A stretch of 12,536 nt of DNA, from contig DIEU01000018.1 of NCBI GenBank assembly GCA_002418775.1, positions 1 to 12,536 on the forward strand, in the 5' to 3' direction. Origin of the DNA: Firmicutes bacterium UBA5766 (GTDB taxonomy: Bacteria; Bacillota; Desulfotomaculia; Desulfotomaculales; Nap2-2B). The translations under genes and the position numbers were made by a program. Positions 7,210 to 12,536 of the stretch are shown piece after piece. Below the pieces are notes generated by a model. The model ran no database searches. It was given only the letters and a program-made list of their open reading frames with translations, and was not told the origin of the DNA. Each line of letters begins with the position of its first letter. Positions within the stretch are counted from its first letter, which is position 1.

Positions 7210-7884
7210 ATGAGGATTCTGATTATAGAGGATGAACCGTCGCTGCTCAAATCCATATCAAGAAGGCTCCGCGAAGAAGGCTACAGCGTAGATACTGCCG
7301 AGGACGGAGAAGATGGGCAGGAACTTATCGAAGTTGTGGAATACGACTGTATAATACTGGATATCATGCTTCCTGTAATAAACGGCCTGGCCGTTTTAAA
7401 ACACATCAGAAATAAGGGCATAAAGATACCGGTACTGCTGCTTACGGCAAAGGATGCCATAGAGGACAAGGTAAAAGGCCTGGACTTAGGCGCCGATGAC
7501 TACCTCACTAAGCCGTTTTCCTTTGATGAACTCTTAGCCAGGATCAGGGCGCTTCTCAGGAGACAGAATGAATCAAAGGAAACGACACTGAAAGCTGTCG
7601 ATCTGATACTGGATACCGTATCTCACACCGTAAGCAGAGGTGGAAATGACATTGAACTTACTGCCAAAGAGTATGCCATACTCGAATACATGCTCAGAAA
7701 TAAGGGGAGACTGCTTACCCGCTCTCAGATTGCAGATCATGTCTGGAACTATGACTTTGAGGGCAACTCCAACATCGTCGATGTATATATCAGATACCTG
7801 CGGAAGAAGATCGACGACGATTTTGACAGTAAACTGCTCCACACTGTCCGCGGCAGCGGCTATATGCTCAAGGAGAAAATATGA
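7210..7884 (+). CDS. OmpR-family response regulator
   Basis: This 224-residue protein has a receiver domain (1-about 118) with the acidic pair E7/D8, phospho-acceptor D51 (IILDIMLP), T79 and K101 (LTKPF). A winged-helix trans_reg_C domain follows (about 128-222: LTAKEYAILEYMLRN, SNIVDVYIRYLRKKID, VRGSGYML). ATG 7210 is chosen because GGAGG (7197-7201) lies eight bases upstream. A TTG seven codons earlier has no such site. It overlaps the kinase gene by four bases (ATGA), so the pair is translated together. It most likely activates the divergent PepSY-ABC operon through the repeats at 7111-7139 and may control its own promoter. All residues needed for phosphotransfer are present. Confidence 0.95.
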   Translation: MRILIIEDEPSLLKSISRRLREEGYSVDTAEDGEDGQELIEVVEYDCIILDIMLPVINGLAVLKHIRNKGIKIPVLLLTAKDAIEDKVKGLDLGADDYLTKPFSFDELLARIRALLRRQNESKETTLKAVDLILDTVSHTVSRGGNDIELTAKEYAILEYMLRNKGRLLTRSQIADHVWNYDFEGNSNIVDVYIRYLRKKIDDDFDSKLLHTVRGSGYMLKEKI

Positions 7885-9236
7885 AAAATTTTACTATAAA
7901 AAATAAACTGACAATATGGTATACATTAATGCTTGTAACCCTTCTGGTTATATTCAGCTTTTTCATATATCTTTCCATGTCCAACGTAATGCGGCAAGGA
8001 GCAGAGACGCTTGTAAAGGCTCATGCCGCCCAAGCTGTCTCCATGATAGAGGTGGAAAACGGAAAAATAAAGTTTAATGAACCCTTTGAACTTACAACCT
8101 CGGGGACATTTATCACCATATATAACAGTGACAATTCGGTTATTGACGGCAATATGATACATCCTTCAATAACAGATATGAAGCCCGCCTTTAATACGGT
8201 AAGATATGTGGAAATTGGGGAATCGCCTTGGATTATATACGATCAGCCTATTTATGACAACAATAAAACAGTGGCATGGGTCAGGTCCAGCCGTTCCCTT
8301 ATGCCCGTGGGCGATGCTTTGAAAAATCTTGAGGCAGCTATTTTTGTCACTATACCTTTATGTGTATTGATTGCCATAGGAGGAGGGCTTTTTCTTGCCA
8401 GCAAGGCACTTTCTCCCATTGACCATATAACTAAAACAGCCAAGGCTATAGGCAAAGGTGACCTGTCCCGACGGTTGAATATGCCTAATATTAAGGATGA
8501 GGTAGGAAATCTTGCTATGACTTTTGATGAGATGCTTGACAGACTAGAGTCCTCTCTTAAAAAGGAAAGGCAGTTCACATCCGACGCCTCCCATGAACTC
8601 AGAACCCCTGTGGCCGTCATAACAGCACAGACAGAGGAGGCACTTTCAGGCAAAAAGGGTGTAGATGACTATAGAGAGGCATTGGAAACCATCCTCATGG
8701 AAAGTAAGAAAATGAGAAATATTATATCCCAACTGCTCATGCTCACGCGAGGTGATGAAAAGAAATATATACCTATCATAGAGGGTATAGACCTTTCAGT
8801 CATGGCAGAAAAAATAATATATGAAATGAATGAAGCCGCAAATAAAAAAAATATAAAGCTGCTTCTCGACGCTCCAGATAAATTATATGTGGAATGTGAC
8901 CAAACCCTTATAACACAACTTATTATTAACCTGGTAAGCAACGCAATCAAGTATAACCATGAAGGCGGATGGGTAAAACTCACCTTGGATAAAGATGACA
9001 ACTATGCAAATATATCAGTAGAGGATAATGGCATTGGTATACCCGATGAAGACATGCCTTATATATTTGACCGGTTTTATAGGGTAGATAAGTCAAGAAA
9101 AAGTGACGGCATAGGCCTTGGGCTCTCTATTGTCAAATGGATTGTTGATACCCATAGAGGAAATATAGAAGTCGAAAGCACGTTAAATAAGGGGAGCAGG
9201 TTTTTGGTAAAACTGCCCTTGAGTTTCATGCCTTAA
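7881..9236 (+). CDS. Sensor histidine kinase with HAMP domain
   Basis: This 451-residue kinase has a membrane segment at about 11-33, an extracytoplasmic sensor loop of about 118 residues (34-151), and a second membrane segment at about 152-174. HAMP follows (about 175-228), then HisKA with phospho-acceptor H238 (DASHELRTP). The HATPase_c domain has the N-box NLVSNAIKYN (N354), G1 EDNGIGIPDE (about 381-390), F-box YIFDRFYR and G2 GIGLGLS (410-416). All catalytic boxes are intact. The loop is longer than in the 'intramembrane-sensing' BceS-type kinases, so direct ligand sensing outside the cell is plausible. It carries no recognised PAS or Cache fold by eye. The start overlaps the regulator stop by four bases. 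A terminator follows at 9267-9318, so the operon ends here. Confidence 0.95.
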   Translation: MKNFTIKNKLTIWYTLMLVTLLVIFSFFIYLSMSNVMRQGAETLVKAHAAQAVSMIEVENGKIKFNEPFELTTSGTFITIYNSDNSVIDGNMIHPSITDMKPAFNTVRYVEIGESPWIIYDQPIYDNNKTVAWVRSSRSLMPVGDALKNLEAAIFVTIPLCVLIAIGGGLFLASKALSPIDHITKTAKAIGKGDLSRRLNMPNIKDEVGNLAMTFDEMLDRLESSLKKERQFTSDASHELRTPVAVITAQTEEALSGKKGVDDYREALETILMESKKMRNIISQLLMLTRGDEKKYIPIIEGIDLSVMAEKIIYEMNEAANKKNIKLLLDAPDKLYVECDQTLITQLIINLVSNAIKYNHEGGWVKLTLDKDDNYANISVEDNGIGIPDEDMPYIFDRFYRVDKSRKSDGIGLGLSIVKWIVDTHRGNIEVESTLNKGSRFLVKLPLSFMP

Positions 9237-9266
9237 ATGTTCCCGGTTACTTTAACCTGGACTAAA

Positions 9267-9318
9267 AATCCCTGTCCAGTCAAAATGTTTTAGACTGACA
9301 GGGATTCAGCTATTTTTT
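9267..9318 (+). terminator. Rho-independent terminator of the two-component operon
   Basis: AATCCCTGTC (9267-9276) pairs with GACAGGGATT (9297-9306). After a one-base bulge, AGTC (9278-9281) pairs with GACT (9293-9296). A run of six T at 9313-9318 follows. It starts 31 bases after the kinase stop. Confidence 0.88.
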
Positions 9319-9444
9319 GGGGAAATAAAAAAGGGAGGAAATTACCAGGTGCGGTTCAGGTTCTAAATAAAAAGCTCTCTCGATTGTTGTTGTCTCCACC
9401 ATTAGCAGTGATCAATAACTCCTTGGTGCCGGGGTAGGCTGTCC

Positions 9445-9521
9445 GGAAAATTAAGCGGAAAATTAAGGGGACACCATACTAAATTACCCTTTCGAAAATT
9501 AAATATGGTGTCCCCTTAATT
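9445..9521. repeat. REP-like palindromic element, copy B
   Basis: AATTAAGGGGACACCATA (9461-9478) and its exact reverse complement (9504-9521) form an 18-bp inverted repeat around a 25-base AT-rich centre. The left arm is preceded by a 12-base tandem duplication (GGAAAATTAAGC at 9445-9456, GGAAAATTAAGG at 9457-9468). Bases 9460-9486 repeat 63-89 exactly. It abuts the transposase remnant and seems to cut off its 5' part. It is likely a REPIN-like mobile repeat moved by a Y1 transposase encoded elsewhere (inference). Confidence 0.7.
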
Positions 9522-9527
9522 ACCATA

Positions 9528-10030
9528 GTTGCCGATGTCAAGGTGCTCCGGGTTATCGAATGCCGGGACAATCTGCCTGACCGTGACGTCTGGCTCTACA
9601 TCTGCCGCTTCTAAAGATGGAAAGCTTAAGTTCTCCCTGAAGCAACGCTCCGGCCGATATACCCAAGGAAGAACTGCACTGGGCGGCGACTCTGCGCTGG
9701 CCGATTCACACAGTGCTTCGAGGAAACCAAGGACTACCTCGGGATGGACCATTGCGAGGCCCGCTCCTGGAATGCCTTACACCGCCACATAATGTTTGTG
9801 CTGATCGCCCATCTTTTCATATTGGAGGTGCGCCAGCATTTAAAAAAACGGGAGAACCGGTCCTGACGCTGCCCCAGGCCCAAAGACTGATTATTGCCGG
9901 CTTATCCGGCAACGAGGAGCTAATCCGAAAGACATTGAACGACGTTAACTATCACATGAAAAGAAACATGGTCGCCTATCTGTCCCACCGGAAAAGAAAT
10001 CTCCAGTTACTGGCTGAAGCCGTTATTTAA
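9528..10030 (+). pseudogene. IS701-like DDE transposase remnant, multiply frameshifted
   Basis: No single frame holds the gene, but successive frames read as one transposase C-terminal half. First comes VIECRDNLPDRDVWLYICR, then KDGKLKFSL, then NAPADIPKEELHWAATLRWPI. Next, from 9714, come CFEETKDYLGMDHCEARSW and a hydrophobic helix HRHIMFVLIAHLFILEVRQH. After a run of seven A (9842-9848) the rest is TGEPVLTLPQAQRLIIAG... to the stop at 10030. The RWPI...FEE...K...LGMDH pattern is typical of the catalytic-glutamate region of IS701-type DDE transposases. The frame breaks exactly at that glutamate, and the codon after RWPI reads His. At least three to four frameshifts plus loss of the N-terminal half mean it is dead. 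The 5' end abuts the REP-like palindrome. Confidence 0.75.
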
Positions 10031-10037
10031 TGCTGTC

Positions 10038-10050
10038 AAAGAACTTTAGT
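10038..10050. repeat. Possible IS terminal repeat, right copy
   Basis: AAAGAACTTTAGT is the reverse complement of 5-17 and sits eight bases after the transposase remnant, where the right end of the element is expected. No flanking target duplication can be recognised. Confidence 0.35.
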
Positions 10051-10119
10051 ACTCATCGTTGTAGTAGTAGTTACGCTAATATAGGGGAAGCGGGAAATAC
10101 CTCACGGCTGTAAGACAAG

Positions 10120-10647
10120 CTACCTTTTGAAGTAAAGCCTTTGAAATTGTTCGTACAGGATCTCTTCTCCATCCAATTCCCTGAAATCAAAGATCAGATG
10201 AAACCCCTCTTCACCGAATTTGCCCAGTAAATTCGAACGACCCGAATCGATTATGCTGTCTTTATCTATGGTTGCGTAATAATACCACTTGTATGGATTT
10301 TTATCTGCGAGTTTGCTGTCTGTAACGTCGTATGTGCCCGTAAAGGTAGAATCAATATATCCGTCATTTGTCGAGTAAACGCCGGAAAAGCCATTGTCCG
10401 CGTCAAAGGTAAAGGCATACTCCACCACATTCACATTTTCGGAAGACGCATAGAACAAATTGCCGTCTTGGTCAAATCCCGCGTAAAGGTTCCATGTGCC
10501 ACTGATGACTTCATCAAGGGTTGGCACGGCTTCGGGTGGTTCCACCTTATCCGAAGGCGTGGAAGCAGTGCCTGTATTGTTCTCGTTGCCATTGCATCCG
10601 GTCATTAGTACCGTGCAGACAACGGCTATGAAAAGAGTAATGAGCAT
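10120..10647 (-). CDS. Putative lipoprotein, lipocalin-like
   Basis: This frame of 175 residues begins with a hydrophobic signal and a lipobox LMTGC (modified cysteine C18). A short disordered N/T/S/P-rich spacer (19-42) follows, and then a beta-rich domain with SGTWNLYAGFDQDG, YAFTFDADNGFSGVYS and FTGTYDVTDSKL. The GTW opening and alternating strands recall lipocalin-like domains, but this is only a resemblance. It should be anchored outside the membrane. It is the last gene of the leftward cluster, 13 bases after the two-membrane-segment protein, whose end contains AAAGGCGG. That ribosome site fits better with an ATG at 10655. The frame from that ATG is closed by a six-A run, and one more A would give a typical MKKML start. 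The true start is therefore uncertain. Confidence 0.75.
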   Translation of the reverse strand: MLITLFIAVVCTVLMTGCNGNENNTGTASTPSDKVEPPEAVPTLDEVISGTWNLYAGFDQDGNLFYASSENVNVVEYAFTFDADNGFSGVYSTNDGYIDSTFTGTYDVTDSKLADKNPYKWYYYATIDKDSIIDSGRSNLLGKFGEEGFHLIFDFRELDGEEILYEQFQRLYFKR

Positions 10648-10660
10648 TTTTTCATGCCTA

Positions 10661-11224
10661 TCAGCCGCCTTTCAAATGTTTTATTTTTATAGCTATAAAT
10701 TGTTCTGCGGCACAATAATTTTCCTGAGTGCAGAACAACGCAATCTGTTCCGTCCAGCCGCCGCGCAAAAGGATGATGTGACTTTTCGGCTTATATTTCA
10801 CCTTTGTAACGCGGTTCCATTTGAGAAAAACCTCCTGCCTCGACTGCGCCAGCAGACCGGCTCCGGCTACGGCGGGCCTGCCGGTTAACAGCCCCAATAC
10901 GACCGTCAGGGCATTTATGATACGATTCTTTTTTGCCTGTTTTGCCTGCGTCCGGCAAAGCGCGCCCTTGTCGTCCAGTACAAACTCGGCCTCATACTTT
11001 CCCCGATAGACCGCCATGATGAAAAGCCAGGTGAAAAGCAACAGCGCTCCGATGAGCCCCAGCCCGTAGAGCGTATAGACGCTTTTACCCGACGCAAGCC
11101 CAATGATCAGCGCGACAAGGCCGAAGGGGATGCCGACGGCGATTCCCAGTTGCTTCAAAATAACAGTGTTTCTAAAGATGGGCACGCTGATATTCCATTG
11201 TATTTTCCCCGACGTCTTTGCCAT
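10661..11224 (-). CDS. Hypothetical two-TM membrane protein
   Basis: This protein of 187 residues is not recognised as a named family. Two hydrophobic segments (about 26-46 and 52-72, separated by SGKSVYTLYG) are followed by a cytoplasmic part of about 115 residues. That part has a basic stretch (RTQAKQAKKNR) and a hydrophobic patch ALTVVLGLLTG. It ends in a beta-rich tail (VFLKWNRVTKVKYKPKSHIILLRGGWTEQIALFC) that looks PH-domain-like, as in YdbS/bPH proteins. I prefer ATG 11224 to ATG 11230, because AAAGGGGG abuts the latter and is at normal distance from the former. It lies 26 bases after the small membrane gene and 13 bases before the lipoprotein, so it is probably part of one operon. A role in the envelope is likely, but nothing more can be said. 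Confidence 0.8.
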   Translation of the reverse strand: MAKTSGKIQWNISVPIFRNTVILKQLGIAVGIPFGLVALIIGLASGKSVYTLYGLGLIGALLLFTWLFIMAVYRGKYEAEFVLDDKGALCRTQAKQAKKNRIINALTVVLGLLTGRPAVAGAGLLAQSRQEVFLKWNRVTKVKYKPKSHIILLRGGWTEQIALFCTQENYCAAEQFIAIKIKHLKGG

Positions 11225-11250
11225 CGTCATCCCCCTTTTTATGGGCGGCT

Positions 11251-11611
11251 TTAATAATGGCCGCTCATGATGCTGTCCAAGCCACCCGTGATACTGTCCA
11301 AGCCGCCCGTGATGAACCCTCCGGCGACAATCCGGAATATCAACCTAACGGCGCATAAAATCAGCGAGGCTCTCGCCAAATTCTTCTTGTTCAGATTGGC
11401 CGAAGAACCGAAACCCCACACAAACAGCAGGATAATGTTGAGAATAGGCACGCACATCAAAAGAAGCATCCCTAGGTACTGTCCAACGCGCAATGGCTCG
11501 CTTCCCGGCGGCCCGGAATTGGCCGGGGGCTGTTGCGACGCATAAGGCCTGTTGGTGGAATGGTACCGCCTGCGCCGCGGGCGTGTAAACCGGGGGCGGC
11601 GGAGCAGGCAC
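11251..11611 (-). pseudogene. Small membrane protein, broken by a frameshift
   Basis: The intact part (11251-11493) encodes RVGQYLGMLLLMCVPILNIILLFVWGFGSSANLNKKNLARASL..., a two-segment membrane protein of a type often seen in clostridia behind an N-terminal zinc ribbon and Pro-rich linker. The linker is present upstream but in another frame. PAPPPPVYTPAAQAVPFHQQ ends near 11550, and removing one base at about 11543-11548 joins it to YASQQPPANSGPPGSEPLRVGQY. No zinc ribbon precedes the linker, because the upstream gene's stop is reached first, so the N-terminus seems deleted too. A shortened 80-residue protein from TTG 11493 might still be made, but no good ribosome site supports it. The C-terminus ends in a duplicated ITGGLDS. 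Confidence 0.6.
11269..11310. repeat. 21-bp tandem duplication inside the small membrane gene
   Basis: There are two 21-base copies (11269-11289 and 11290-11310) with two differences, adding a second ITGGLDS heptad to the protein's C-terminus. The length is a multiple of three, so the frame is kept. Confidence 0.7.
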
Positions 11612-11619
11612 CGCCGGTG

Positions 11620-12177
11620 CTATAGCCGGAATTTTCTCTTGACCTCAAGCACAAGCAAGAAAACGCCCAAGCCCGTCATAACAGGACCGGCAAGACCCGC
11701 CGTTTCGCCGTCCTCCGCATTGACATGGGGCCAGAAGGGAAGATAGCGCACCGGCAGGGTCTGTCTCATGTGGCTTCCACCCGGGAAAACCCGTGTCACC
11801 GACCCGGTATAGCGCTCGCCATTCACGGAAAACGCATATTCCAGTTTGTAGCGGCTGGGATTTCTCGTAGACTCATCGTTGTGAACAAACAACATCTGCT
11901 CATAACCAGTCACCTGAGCGGTCACTGTACTGCCCACTACCGCAAGGGCCATGTGGCCGATTCCCATCAAAATGAGGATGACCGCGACGGGAATCAGCAG
12001 CGGGTCTATCAGTTTGTTTTTCAGCGGTGCTTTTCCGGAGACATTCGGGTTTGCCGCCCGCGCCGAACCCGATTCCGGCGTAGAAGCGATGGGAATAGCC
12101 GTATGGACGGCTGCCCCGCAGGAGGTGCAATAGCGAGCGTTTTCGTTTATCCGGTTCCCGCAATTTGGACAGAACAC
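11620..12177 (-). CDS. Zinc-ribbon membrane protein, DUF3592-like
   Basis: This 185-residue protein begins with a zinc ribbon (residues about 3-20: C-P-N-C ... Y-C-T-S-C-G, four cysteines). A flexible linker of about 40 residues follows, then a membrane segment (about 57-80, LLIPVAVILILMGIGHMALAVVG), and an outside beta-rich domain with KLEYAFSVNGERYTGS and LPVRYLPFWPHVN. A second membrane segment is near the end (about 158-178), followed by VKRKFRL. The middle part resembles DUF3592, in which YxFxVNGxxYxG and VxYxPxxP patterns recur. I chose GTG 12177 because AGGAGG (12186-12191) lies eight bases upstream and the protein then starts right at MFCPNCG. A longer frame to 12354 adds 59 residues unlike anything in the family. 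It is first of the leftward four-gene cluster. Confidence 0.82.
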   Translation of the reverse strand: MFCPNCGNRINENARYCTSCGAAVHTAIPIASTPESGSARAANPNVSGKAPLKNKLIDPLLIPVAVILILMGIGHMALAVVGSTVTAQVTGYEQMLFVHNDESTRNPSRYKLEYAFSVNGERYTGSVTRVFPGGSHMRQTLPVRYLPFWPHVNAEDGETAGLAGPVMTGLGVFLLVLEVKRKFRL

Positions 12178-12417
12178 CAACAGCGCCTCCTTTCTCGCCT
12201 CAGTCGATATCGACAATTCCGGGGATGCCTTCTGTATCAAGTCACGGAGCGGGACTGCCCACCTGCTTCCACTCGTAAACATAATTTGTGCCCATGAATC
12301 CGCCGCCCATTGAGGTTCGCAAATCAATATATCGGGTAGACATACATTAAACATTAGCCGCTGATATATCCCGACGACTCTTTTTTGTTCACTATCACAG
12401 GGCAGTTTGTGAATACA
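12178..12417. other. Upstream region of the zinc-ribbon gene, no gene seen
   Basis: This stretch holds the ribosome site AGGAGG (12186-12191, minus strand) and an in-frame upstream extension without its own ribosome site. I found no good sigma-A promoter by eye, so the start point of the leftward transcript is unknown. Confidence 0.45.
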
Positions 12418-12448
12418 CCTCCCCCTACTTTTTTAGAATAGGGGAAGG
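12418..12448. repeat. Inverted repeat (hairpin), 9 of 10 paired
   Basis: CCTCCCCCTA (12418-12427) pairs with TAGGGGAAGG (12439-12448) around an 11-base A/T-rich loop, with one mismatch. There is no T run on either side, so a simple terminator is unlikely. It could be an operator, a leader hairpin or part of an IS end lying mostly outside the window. Confidence 0.5.
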
Positions 12449-12463
12449 TTCTGTTAAACAGAA
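12449..12463. promoter_or_regulatory. 15-bp perfect palindrome
   Basis: TTCTGTT-A-AACAGAA is a perfect dyad with a one-base centre, directly abutting the hairpin at 12418-12448. Its size and symmetry fit a dimeric repressor site, but no matching regulator is in the window. Confidence 0.4.
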
Positions 12464-12536
12464 AAGCCCATTGAAATGCTTGATTAGCTATTATTCTACA
12501 TAGACAATAACTGGTTCTATGAAAAGTTGGTGTATT
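12464..12536. other. Window end, no feature recognised
   Basis: This is AT-rich sequence with no open frame of note. A gene may start just beyond the window. Confidence 0.3.

Noticed and set aside
8252..8653. 133-codon minus-strand frame inside the histidine kinase gene
   Set aside because: It is fully antisense to an intact kinase and is a shadow frame with no motif.
9319..9444. Possible small RNA or riboswitch between terminator and REP element
   Set aside because: I see no conserved riboswitch core or second terminator, and nothing supports a transcript.
11725..12297. 190-codon plus-strand frame opposite the zinc-ribbon gene
   Set aside because: It is antisense to a recognisable gene, and its composition (many R, H, P) is typical of a shadow frame. 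It has no domain.
12178..12354. 59-residue N-terminal extension of the zinc-ribbon protein
   Set aside because: A strong AGGAGG lies eight bases before GTG 12177, and the protein then begins exactly at the zinc ribbon. The extension has no family features.

Overview
The window looks like an accessory, mosaic stretch of a Gram-positive, probably clostridial (Peptococcaceae-like) chromosome. This rests on strong AGGAGG-type ribosome sites, a sigma-A promoter, a Bcr/LanF-like ABC transporter next to an OmpR-type two-component system, a split-level PepSY secreted protein and small zinc-ribbon membrane proteins. The genus cannot be fixed from sequence alone. By eye, base composition shifts between blocks: the sigma/anti-sigma remnant and the 10-12 kb block are GC-richer, and the ABC/two-component block is AT-richer. 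This suggests several origins.

Layout. (1) Positions 1-269 hold a possible IS end and a REP-like repeat, with no convincing gene. (2) Positions 270-3275 (minus strand) carry a two-gene operon, a MerR regulator followed by an 840-residue VIT + von Willebrand A protein, driven by a near-consensus sigma-A promoter at 3319-3348. (3) Positions 3379-4565 (plus strand) hold a broken ECF sigma / anti-sigma pair. The sigma keeps little more than region 4, and the anti-sigma is frameshifted at a run of eight T. (4) Positions 4516-9236 are an intact defence or cell-envelope-stress module. A PepSY secreted protein, an ABC ATPase and an ABC permease run leftward. A response regulator and histidine kinase run rightward. 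Between them lies a divergent control region with three exact ATTAAAG direct repeats spaced 11 bp apart. (5) Positions 9267-9318 form a terminator, followed by a REP-like palindrome (9445-9521) and a multiply frameshifted IS701-like transposase remnant (to 10030). (6) Positions 10120-12177 (minus strand) are a four-gene cluster of envelope proteins: a zinc-ribbon/DUF3592-like membrane protein, a frameshifted small membrane protein, a two-TM protein and a lipoprotein. (7) Positions 12178-12536 have no gene but contain two adjacent inverted repeats.

How it works together. The best-supported system is block 4. The kinase has an extracytoplasmic sensor loop and most likely phosphorylates the regulator in response to an envelope signal. 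The regulator then binds the 11-bp-spaced repeats and turns on the PepSY-ABC operon, and perhaps its own operon. A strong hairpin just after pepSY probably makes much more PepSY protein than transporter. Blocks 3, 5 and parts of 6 are decaying. The 27-bp direct repeats at 63-89 and 9460-9486 bracket about 9.4 kb and may mark how this segment arrived or rearranged. I found no CRISPR array, tRNA or rRNA.
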